Shown here: positions 57,430 to 64,000 of the stretch, in pieces
Numbering within the stretch: position 1 is the stretch's first letter
Layout of the letters: every line of letters begins with the position of its first letter
Assembly: GCF_003151075.1 (NCBI RefSeq)
Contig: NZ_CP029482.1
Coordinates: 1 to 64,000 of the forward strand
From: Pseudomonas sp. 31-12
GTDB lineage: Bacteria; Pseudomonadota; Gammaproteobacteria; Pseudomonadales; Pseudomonadaceae
Direction: 5' to 3'
DNA: 64,000 nucleotides
Notes under the pieces: model-generated
Told to the model about the DNA's origin: nothing
Seen by the model: the letters and a program-made list of their open reading frames with translations, nothing else
The model's database searches: none
Made by a program: the position numbers and the translations under genes

Positions 57430-57930
57430 TCAGTCATCCGCCTTGGCGAGCGTTTCGTTGCTGTTGCGAATACCGGCCTGATCGAGGGTCAAGTCTGCGT
57501 CGGTGACTTCCACCGGAGTGACTTGCACCGTGTAGCGCCATTTGGTTTCCGGCAGATCGCGGTAGGCGGCGAGGATGCCGACGTAGCGGCTGCCCTCCTC
57601 CACGCTGAGCTTGAGTTCGACGGTTTCACCCGGGCGCAACTCGAGTTCTTCGCTGGCCACCAGGTCCGGGGCCAGGGATTCCTTGGCGCGCTCGTACAGG
57701 CTGAAGAAGTCGGCATTCTCGAAGGTCACCGGGTGCTTGAGCTCGAACAGACGCACGACGATCGGCGACGGACGACCGTTGAGGTCCGGGTTCAACTGAT
57801 CGCTGGCGGTGAGCTTCAGGTTGAGCTTGGTGACGTGGGAATACGGCGACAGCGACGAGCAGCCGGCCAGCAGCACCAGGGCCGCGAACGCCGTCAGCGT
57901 CTTGAAAAAAGCGGTCGAGCAGCGAGACAT
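57430..57930 (-). CDS. tssJ: T6SS outer-membrane lipoprotein TssJ
   Basis: Lipoprotein of 166 residues with lipobox LLAGCSS and the transthyretin-like fold typical of TssJ (PSPIVVRLFELKHPVTFENA, FFSLYERAKESL). It anchors TssM to the outer membrane. Three ATGs lie within nine bases (57939, 57936, 57930). The last, MSRCST, has AAGG at the best distance and is preferred. Any of the three gives nearly the same protein. Confidence 0.93.
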   Translation of the reverse strand: MSRCSTAFFKTLTAFAALVLLAGCSSLSPYSHVTKLNLKLTASDQLNPDLNGRPSPIVVRLFELKHPVTFENADFFSLYERAKESLAPDLVASEELELRPGETVELKLSVEEGSRYVGILAAYRDLPETKWRYTVQVTPVEVTDADLTLDQAGIRNSNETLAKADD

Positions 57931-57935
57931 GCGCA

Positions 57936-59132
57936 TCATCCTTGGTGGTCGGTGTGAAGGGTGGAAATCAGACGGATCTGTTCTTCGTAGGCCTGAGCAA
58001 AGTCTCGGGCAAGCAGGCGCTCGCTCCAGTCATCGTCTTGGCGCAATGCCTGGTGATAACGGCCGTACGCTCTCCAACGGCTGCCGGACGTGGCCATAAT
58101 CGGCTTGTTGTCGCGCTCGAAACGCAGGGTCAATTGCTCAGGCGAGAAGTGCTCCAGCGTGCCGCGAACGGCGGCGCGGCTGGCGGTCAGCAAGGCCACC
58201 TGGTGCGCCTGCAAATCACGGAACGAGCGAGAGATCGCCTGCTCGGCCGGCAACTGGCCCGGCTTGTTCGGCTGCAACAAAATGCCCAGCGCTTCACCGG
58301 CATCAACGGCGAATTTCAGCGGGTTTTTATTCGTGCCTTGAACGATGGTCTGGGCCAGGCGCAGTTCGTTTTTCAGCTCACTGCGGGTGCGCAGGCTCTG
58401 CTGCAAACCGCCGACGCTCTGCTTGAGCAGGCGTGCGGCGTTCAGCGCCAGGGCTTCGCGGGCGTCGTGGTCGAGGCCTTTGAGGTCCACGCCCAGTGCC
58501 GCGCCGAAGTGCTCCCAGAAACCTTCGCTCTGACGCTCGACGGCTTTCGGTGCCGGGGCTGGCTCGGGTTCTGCCGGGGCGTTGATCAGCTCCGGAACCA
58601 TCAGGCTTTCCATGTCGATGCGCGCGTAGTCGGCGCGCTGACGGGTGTCCTGTGGAGCATTGTTTGGCGAGATCAGCTCGTCGATTTCCGAGTACACGCG
58701 CTCTTGCTGATCGAGGGCGTTCAACGGGTCGAGGTCGAGGAACGCATCGTCCGGGATGATGCTCCCCGCCGCTTGCGGACGGCCGACTTCCACGTCGAAG
58801 GTCGCCGGGTCACGCACCAGTCGCGCACGGATCTCGAAATCACCCAGCACGTACACGCTGCCGTGCTCGATGCGCATCGCTTCACCCTTGCGCAGGCGCG
58901 CGCCGCTTTCGCTGTCCTGGATACCGTTGCTGCTGGTATCGGTCAGGAAAAACGTGCCTTCGCGGTAGCTGATCACCGCGTGGTGGTTGGACAGGTGACG
59001 CTTGCGATCAGGAATGATCCAGTCGCAGTCCTCGCCACGCCCGATCACGCCACCGGCCTGCTTGAAGGTCTTCTGGCACAAATCCGTGGGCACGAACTGC
59101 TTGGTGTTCAGCATTTCGAAAACCAGTTCCAT
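57936..59132 (-). CDS. fha: T6SS FHA-domain protein
   Basis: Protein of 398 residues with an N-terminal FHA domain (about residues 20-95: GRGEDCDWIIPDRKRHLSNH, then TDTSSNGIQ) that reads phosphothreonine, and a C-terminal VasC-type region (LLKQSVGGLQQSLRTRSELK to the end). It is the expected target of the kinase-phosphatase pair. The start has AAGGAG; its stop overlaps the ATG cluster of tssJ. It starts 18 bp after the small lipoprotein gene stops. Confidence 0.93.
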   Translation of the reverse strand: MELVFEMLNTKQFVPTDLCQKTFKQAGGVIGRGEDCDWIIPDRKRHLSNHHAVISYREGTFFLTDTSSNGIQDSESGARLRKGEAMRIEHGSVYVLGDFEIRARLVRDPATFDVEVGRPQAAGSIIPDDAFLDLDPLNALDQQERVYSEIDELISPNNAPQDTRQRADYARIDMESLMVPELINAPAEPEPAPAPKAVERQSEGFWEHFGAALGVDLKGLDHDAREALALNAARLLKQSVGGLQQSLRTRSELKNELRLAQTIVQGTNKNPLKFAVDAGEALGILLQPNKPGQLPAEQAISRSFRDLQAHQVALLTASRAAVRGTLEHFSPEQLTLRFERDNKPIMATSGSRWRAYGRYHQALRQDDDWSERLLARDFAQAYEEQIRLISTLHTDHQG

Positions 59133-59149
59133 GGTGATACTCCTTGCGG

Positions 59150-59290
59150 TCACTTGCCGCGATTGACCGCCTGCGGATCACCCAATGGGCGATAGGTGTT
59201 GTCGTTGAATTTGTAATTGCCGCTACAGCCGCCGAGGCCGCATAGAACGACGAGGGTCAGCAGGACGGCTTGCCAGTGACGAACAGGCAT
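59150..59290 (-). CDS. Tiny T6SS-cluster lipoprotein (46 aa)
   Basis: Short gene reading MPVRHWQAVLLTLVVLCGLG, then GCSGNYKFNDNTYRPLGDPQ and AVNRGK. The signal and lipobox GLGGCSG give a mature peptide of only about 26 residues anchored by lipid. GGAG lies eight bases before the ATG. It stands between the activator and fha genes, where a small lipoprotein is found in related clusters of P. fluorescens. No function is known; it could modulate TssJ assembly. It is too short for most gene finders and was found by reading the gap. Confidence 0.75.
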   Translation of the reverse strand: MPVRHWQAVLLTLVVLCGLGGCSGNYKFNDNTYRPLGDPQAVNRGK

Positions 59291-59321
59291 CAGAGGGTCT
59301 CCATGGGTAGACAAAGCACAA

Positions 59322-59346
59322 AGCGCCGACCCGGTTGGGCGGCGCT
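59322..59346 (-). terminator. Terminator-like hairpin upstream of the tiny lipoprotein gene
   Basis: On the minus strand AGCGCCGCCC, AACC loop and GGGTCGGCGCT are followed by TTGTGCTTTG. The stem is strong with a one-base bulge, 32 bp before the start codon. It may end the activator transcript or attenuate read-through. Confidence 0.5.
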
Positions 59347-59422
59347 GTTAGAAGCGGATGAGGTAGGTTTCAAGGCTCTAGTCAGGGACTTTGAGCCGAA
59401 CACCTGTGGTGAGGCTTGCCTT

Positions 59423-59554
59423 TGTGGCGAGGGGACTTGTCCCCGCTGGGTCGCGAAGCGCCCCCAAAACCGGCTACCCCGTTTATTCAGGCAAACCGAG
59501 TTGGCCGGATTGCGACTGCTGCGCAGCCGAACGGGGATAAATCCCCTCGCCACA
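59423..59554. repeat. REP-like inverted repeat, TGGCGAGGGGAC type
   Basis: TGTGGCGAGGGGACTTGTCC and GGATAAATCCCCTCGCCACA arms, with a GCTGCGCAGC hairpin in between. It sits in the 324-bp gap between the activator gene and the tiny lipoprotein gene, inside the T6SS cluster. Confidence 0.85.
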
Positions 59555-59614
59555 GGGAATGCGCTGGCCACAGGGGGCATTCCAACCTGAGTGGTCGGGT
59601 TGTAGAAATTGAGA

Positions 59615-61132
59615 TCAACCATCGAAATCACCCAGGTTGATATTCAAACGGCCGAGGCGGTACAGAAGCGTGCGGCGTGGCAGGCCGAGTTCGCGGGCGG
59701 CGAGGGTCTGGTTACCGTCGTTTTTGCGCAGGCAATCGAGCAGCAGACTGCGCTCGACCTGCTCCAGGCGTTCGCGCAGGTTCAGGCTGTTGTCTTCGGG
59801 CATGGCTTCCATGCGCAGGGAGAAGTGCTCGGCCAGCAACTCGCCGCCCTCGCACAGCAAAACGGCACGTTCGACCAGGCCTTTGAGTTCGCGCACGTTG
59901 CCGGGGAAGGCATAACCGGACAGGTGATCCAGCGCCGCATCGGACCAACGCACCGCATCGCGCTGCAAGAACGAGCACGCCTTGTCGGCGAAGTGCCGGG
60001 CCAGGTCGAGGATGTCGCCTTCGCGCTGACGCAAGGCCGGCAACTCGATCGGGAATTGCGCGAGGCGGTAGTACAAGTCCTCGCGGAATTTGCCTTCGCT
60101 CACCAGCACCGACAAATCCCGGTGCGTCGCGGCGATGATGCGCACGTCGATCTTGTGGGTGTCGTTGGAGCCCAGCGGACGGATCTCGCCTTCCTGCAAA
60201 ACCCGCAACAGCTTGGCTTGCAGGGACAACGGCATGTCGCCAATTTCATCCAGCAACAAGGTGCCGCCATTGGCCGCATCAAACAGCCCGGCGCGGTCGC
60301 GATCAGCACCGGTGAACGCGCCTTTGCGGTAGCCGAACAGCTCGCTTTCCAGCAGGTTCTCGGGGAACGCCGCGCAGTTCTGCACGATGAACGCCTGGGA
60401 GCGGCGCGGGCCACAGTCGTGAATCGCCCGTGCGACCACTTCCTTGCCGGTGCCGGTTTCGCCGCGCAGCAGTACGGTGTACGGGCTGTGCAGGACTTTG
60501 CTGATCAGCGAGTAGGTCTGGCGCATGGCCTTGCTCTTGCCGATCAAGCCGTAACCGCTGGCGCTCGGGACACTGACCTTCATCGGTCGTACGTCACCGC
60601 TCGGCTGACGCAAACGCTGAAGCAAATGCAGTTGACCCAGCACGAACGAACCCAGTTGCCCGAGGGAATCGGCGAAGCCTTGCAGGTCGATGTGCCGGCG
60701 ACTGGCGCACAGCAGCAAGCCTTCGACGGCTTTCTGCTGATTGACCAGCGGCACGCACAACAGCGACTGCCAAGGCGTGGCCTGCGGCGGCAGGAAACTG
60801 GTTTCGTGCAGGCTGCCGCTCAGTTCGCTGAGGCTCACCACGCGGTTCTGGCACAGGGCGAATTGCAGCAGTTGTTCACCGTTGTAATCCGCCGGCAGGC
60901 TCTCCGCTTCACGGGGTTGCAGGATGCCGTTGAGGCACTCGGCGTTCATCCCCAGGCACGTGTGAGTGGCGTCCAGCAGGTACAACTGAGTCAGCTCGCA
61001 ACCGCTGAGCTCGGCCAACCCGCGTACGAAGTCACCCAGCAGCGCAGCACCGTCCGCCGCGCGCGACAGGCTGGCGAACTGCGCCAGCAAGGCTTCGGCA
61101 TAGACCAGCGGTTGCGGCACTTGAGTGAACAT
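59615..61132 (-). CDS. sfa: Sigma-54-dependent T6SS activator (Sfa)
   Basis: Enhancer-binding protein of 505 residues with an N-terminal GAF-like domain (about residues 25-175), AAA+ domain (Walker A GETGTGKEVVARAI near residue 220, GAFTGADRDRAGLFDAANGG near residue 288, DEIGDMPL), and a Fis-type C-terminal helix (NQTLAARELGLPRRTLLYRL). GAFTGA is the sigma-54-contact loop, so it activates RpoN promoters, as Sfa of HSI-II. The ATG was chosen with GAGG eight bases before it, the site overlapping the clpV stop. The frame also begins three codons earlier with a GTG. Confidence 0.93.
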   Translation of the reverse strand: MFTQVPQPLVYAEALLAQFASLSRAADGAALLGDFVRGLAELSGCELTQLYLLDATHTCLGMNAECLNGILQPREAESLPADYNGEQLLQFALCQNRVVSLSELSGSLHETSFLPPQATPWQSLLCVPLVNQQKAVEGLLLCASRRHIDLQGFADSLGQLGSFVLGQLHLLQRLRQPSGDVRPMKVSVPSASGYGLIGKSKAMRQTYSLISKVLHSPYTVLLRGETGTGKEVVARAIHDCGPRRSQAFIVQNCAAFPENLLESELFGYRKGAFTGADRDRAGLFDAANGGTLLLDEIGDMPLSLQAKLLRVLQEGEIRPLGSNDTHKIDVRIIAATHRDLSVLVSEGKFREDLYYRLAQFPIELPALRQREGDILDLARHFADKACSFLQRDAVRWSDAALDHLSGYAFPGNVRELKGLVERAVLLCEGGELLAEHFSLRMEAMPEDNSLNLRERLEQVERSLLLDCLRKNDGNQTLAARELGLPRRTLLYRLGRLNINLGDFDG

Positions 61133-61142
61133 CACACCCACC

Positions 61143-63791
61143 TCAGGCGAACTCGCACGTCACGCTGGCGCCGCCATCGAGCGTCGCGTGGACTCGCTTG
61201 AGGCTTTCACCGGTGGCCATCGCGTCGAGCAAGCGGTCGGCCACCAGCGGCAGCACGTGCAGGTCGAGCAAGTGGTCGATCAGGCGCGCGCCGCTGTCGC
61301 TTTGAGTGCAGCGTTCGGCCAGGTGATCGACAAGGTCTTGCGAGTAGGTGAAATCCAGCTGACGACGGTTCAGGCGTTCGCCCAGACGACCGAGTTTGAT
61401 CTCGATCAGCTCGCGCAGCACCGGGCCGCCCACCGGGTAGTAAGGCACCACACGCATCCGCGCCAGCAGCGCCGGCTTGAAGTGTTTGCTCAGCACCGGG
61501 CGGATGGTTTCTTCGAGCACTTCAGCCGATGGCCGTGCGCCGTTTTCGCAGAGCTCGCTGATGCGGTCGCTGCCCAGGTTCGAGGTCATCAGGATCAACG
61601 TGTTGCGGAAGTCGATCTCGCGTCCTTCGCCATCGTTGGCCACGCCTTTGTCGAAGATTTGGTAGAACAGGTTCAGCACGTCCGGATCAGCCTTCTCGAC
61701 TTCATCGAGCAACACGACCGAGTACGGCTTCTGGCGCACGGCTTCGGTGAGCATGCCGCCTTCGCCGTAACCGACGTAGCCCGGTGGCGCACCGATCAGG
61801 CGTGAGACGGTGTGCTTCTCCTGGAACTCGGACATGTTGATGGTGGTGATGAAACGATCACCGCCGTACAGCAAATCCGCGAGAGCCAGCGCGGTTTCGG
61901 TCTTGCCGACGCCGCTCGGGCCGACCAGCAGGAACACGCCAACCGGCGCGTCAGGTTTGTTCAGGCCGGCAGCGGTGGCGCGCATCGAGCGGTCCAGGGC
62001 ATGGACGGCTTGTTCCTGACCACGGATGCGCGTGCGCAGGTCGGTGGCGAAACTCGCGACCTTGGCATTGTGCTCACGGGCCAGTTGCGCCAATGGCACG
62101 CCGGTCCAGGCGCTGATCACTTCGGCCACCAGACGCGGGCACACTTCGAAGCTCACCAGGCGTTCTTTGACCTGAAGTTCGGTCAGCGCCTTGTGAGTTT
62201 CGTTGAGTGCGGCTTCCAGGGTTTCGACGCTGTGCGCTTCGTCTATGGGCAGCGTTTCGATCACGGTGCCTTCGGCGTCTTCTTCCACGGTGACGATTGG
62301 CTCGACGGCAGCGGCTTCGCGCGCCTTGGCCAGTTGCTGACGCAGATCCAGCAAGCGTTCGGCCAGTTCTTTCTGTTCGGTCCACAGGGTTTCCAGCGCG
62401 ACCATTTCCTCTTCGGCAGCGGCCAGGCGATCTTCCAACGCGTCCAGCGCTTCGTGATCGATCAGCAAACCGGCCTCGGCATCCCGGCGCAGGGCCTGAC
62501 GCTGACGGCCACCTTCAGCCAGTTCGCCACGCAGGCGCTCAAGGCTTTCCGGGGCGGCGGCGAGGCTGATGCGAACGCGAGCGCACGCGGTGTCGAGCAC
62601 GTCGACGGCTTTGTCCGGCAGCTGACGGCCCGCGAGGTAGCGAGCGGACAACTCGGCCGCCGCAACCACCGCGTCATCGCGCAGGTAGATGCCGTGGCTC
62701 TTCTCGTAGACCTGAGCCAGGCCACGGAGGATGGTCACCGCTTCGCTGACGGTCGGTTCGTGCAGTTGCACCGGCTGGAAACGACGGGCCAGGGCCGGGT
62801 CTTTTTCGAAGTATTTTTTGTACTCCGCCCACGTGGTGGCGGCGATGGTGCGCAATTCACCTCGAGCCAGGGCTGGCTTGAGCAGGTTGGCCGCATCGGA
62901 ACCGCCGGCATTGCCGCCCGCGCCGATCAGCGTGTGGGCTTCGTCGATGAACAGAATGATCGGTTTCGGCGAGGCTTTGACTTCGTCGATCACGCCTTTG
63001 AGGCGACGTTCGAATTCACCTTTGACGCTGGCGCCGGCTTGCAGCAAGCCCATGTCCAGCGACAGCAGCTCCACGCCTTTGAGCACTTGCGGCACTTCAC
63101 CGGCGGCGATGCGCGAGGCCAGGCCTTCGACGATCGCAGTCTTACCGACGCCGGCTTCACCGACCACGATCGGGTTGTTCTTGCGGCGACGGGCGAGGAT
63201 GTCGACCATCTGGCGGATCGCGCCATCGCGGCACAGCACCGGGTCGAGTTTGCCGTCGCGGGCTTGTTGAGTGAGGTTATGCGTGAAGCGCTCCAGCAGC
63301 GATTCACCCGGTACAGCCGGTTTGCCGGTAGCCGGTTGCTCTTTCTGCGACAGGGCGAATTCTTTCAAGCGTTCGATGTTCAGCTTGGCCAGCAACGACT
63401 GGTAGCGGCTGCCGGCGTAGCGCATCGGGTTGCGCAGCAGCGCGAGGATCAACGCGGCTTGCTCGACCTGGCTCTGGCCCAGTTCAAGGTTGGCCACCAG
63501 CAACGCGTCTTGCAGCCACTGCACCAGTTCCGGGGCGAACACCGGGTTGCGCGAGGCGCTGTGCTCGACCCGCGATTGCAACGCGGCGCTCAGTTCGCCG
63601 GCATCCACTTCGGCGTCTTGCAGCGCGCGTGCGAGCAAGCCTTGAGGGCGCTCCAGCAGGCCGAGCAGCAAGTCTTCGACGAGGATTTTGCTGCCGCCAC
63701 GGGCGACGCAACGCTCGGCAGAACTTTCCAGATCACGACGGGTTTCGGCGTCCAGCGCCTGGATAAGTTGTTGCAGGTCTACGTTGATCAT
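61143..63791 (-). CDS. clpV: T6SS contracted-sheath ATPase ClpV (TssH)
   Basis: AAA+ unfoldase of 882 residues that recycles contracted TssB/C sheaths. Clp N-domain (NVDLQQLIQAL...), first Walker A GEAGVGKTAIVEGLA near residue 217, a coiled middle domain (about residues 420-535), second Walker A GPSGVGKTETALAL near residue 625 and IGAPPGYVGYGEGG. Length and the tssG neighbour distinguish it from ClpB. The start is ATG; the gene lies 13 bp after tssG. Confidence 0.97.
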   Translation of the reverse strand: MINVDLQQLIQALDAETRRDLESSAERCVARGGSKILVEDLLLGLLERPQGLLARALQDAEVDAGELSAALQSRVEHSASRNPVFAPELVQWLQDALLVANLELGQSQVEQAALILALLRNPMRYAGSRYQSLLAKLNIERLKEFALSQKEQPATGKPAVPGESLLERFTHNLTQQARDGKLDPVLCRDGAIRQMVDILARRRKNNPIVVGEAGVGKTAIVEGLASRIAAGEVPQVLKGVELLSLDMGLLQAGASVKGEFERRLKGVIDEVKASPKPIILFIDEAHTLIGAGGNAGGSDAANLLKPALARGELRTIAATTWAEYKKYFEKDPALARRFQPVQLHEPTVSEAVTILRGLAQVYEKSHGIYLRDDAVVAAAELSARYLAGRQLPDKAVDVLDTACARVRISLAAAPESLERLRGELAEGGRQRQALRRDAEAGLLIDHEALDALEDRLAAAEEEMVALETLWTEQKELAERLLDLRQQLAKAREAAAVEPIVTVEEDAEGTVIETLPIDEAHSVETLEAALNETHKALTELQVKERLVSFEVCPRLVAEVISAWTGVPLAQLAREHNAKVASFATDLRTRIRGQEQAVHALDRSMRATAAGLNKPDAPVGVFLLVGPSGVGKTETALALADLLYGGDRFITTINMSEFQEKHTVSRLIGAPPGYVGYGEGGMLTEAVRQKPYSVVLLDEVEKADPDVLNLFYQIFDKGVANDGEGREIDFRNTLILMTSNLGSDRISELCENGARPSAEVLEETIRPVLSKHFKPALLARMRVVPYYPVGGPVLRELIEIKLGRLGERLNRRQLDFTYSQDLVDHLAERCTQSDSGARLIDHLLDLHVLPLVADRLLDAMATGESLKRVHATLDGGASVTCEFA

Positions 63792-63804
63792 TGGTCATCT
63801 GTCC

Positions 63805-64000
63805 TTAATGAATTTTGCTGCCCAGGGTCACCACGCCGTCCGCTTTTTCGCGGCCCAGCCAACTGGTCCATCCCAGGCGACAGGCGTTTTGCTCACCGAT
63901 GCGCAGTTCGCGGATTTCTTCCTGGCGCAACACCAGGCGAATGTCGTAATCGAGCGGGTCACGCAGGGTGAACCGCACCAGCGCGCACAGCGGCTGATAG
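63805..64000 (-). CDS. tssG: T6SS baseplate protein TssG, C-terminal part
   Basis: The last 64 codons of a gene cut by the window end. It reads RFTLRDPLDYDIRLVLRQEE, then RIGEQNACRLGWTSWLGREK and ends TLGSKIH. The LGWTSWLG block is typical of TssG C-termini, and the place directly before clpV is the HSI-II order. The rest of the cluster (tssF, tssE, tssC, tssB, tssA) should lie beyond position 64000. Confidence 0.85.
   Translation of the reverse strand, partial: YQPLCALVRFTLRDPLDYDIRLVLRQEEIRELRIGEQNACRLGWTSWLGREKADGVVTLGSKIH

Overview
The window is a stretch of chromosome from a fluorescent Pseudomonas (P. fluorescens group). It is GC-rich, most protein sequences read as typical Pseudomonas proteins, and the intergenic gaps carry many copies of the REP palindromes (TGTGGGAGCGGGCTTGCTCGCG type and TGGCGAGGGGACTTGTCCCC type) seen in that group. 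From memory, the gene order from rep to oxyR-recG matches the PA5296-PA5346 region of P. aeruginosa PAO1. No tRNA, rRNA, CRISPR array, prophage or intact insertion sequence was recognised.

Layout. (1) 1-5.3 kb: rep helicase, xpt, an acetyl-CoA hydrolase/transferase family enzyme and a c5-type cytochrome. (2) 5.4-18.6 kb: amino-acid and polyamine catabolism. It holds a PauR-like regulator, the dadX-RidA-dadA alanine operon with a divergent Lrp-type regulator, a PauB-like FAD oxidase, a MocR regulator, a phospholipase D lipoprotein, an MFS transporter, a PauC/KauB aldehyde dehydrogenase and a cupin. (3) 18.8-28.4 kb: rpmB-rpmG, a family 5 peptide-binding protein, radC, coaBC-dut-algC-argB, a zinc-ribbon protein, and divergent pyrE and crc. 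(4) 28.6-36.3 kb: DUF4870 protein, rph, yicC, gmk, rpoZ, spoT, RidA, a lipoprotein and a nucleotide-sugar-epimerase-like protein. (5) 36.5-43.5 kb: exbB-exbD-tonB for energised outer-membrane uptake, then oxyR-recG and a YbaK-HDOD protein. (6) 43.7-45.0 kb: a small hypothetical gene and a DUF6124 gene behind a long, strongly structured leader.

(7) 45.0-64.0 kb, all on the minus strand: a type VI secretion cluster with HSI-II-like order. Reading in the direction of transcription it is tssG (cut by the window end), clpV, a sigma-54 activator, a 46-residue lipoprotein, fha, tssJ, tssK, tssL, tssM, a PP2C phosphatase and a Ser/Thr kinase. It then continues into vgrG and an AT-richer cargo cassette: a candidate effector, a candidate immunity lipoprotein joined to it by ATGA overlaps, and a second lipoprotein. 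That second lipoprotein carries a C-terminal domain homologous to the C-terminus of VgrG.

The items most worth a second look are the vgrG-effector-lipoprotein cassette with the shared C-terminal domain, and the DUF6124 leader, which can fold into two mutually exclusive structures. Smaller observations are PauR/PuuR-like operators in the polyamine genes, a tiny unlisted T6SS lipoprotein gene, and a terminator-like hairpin splitting the T6SS cluster.
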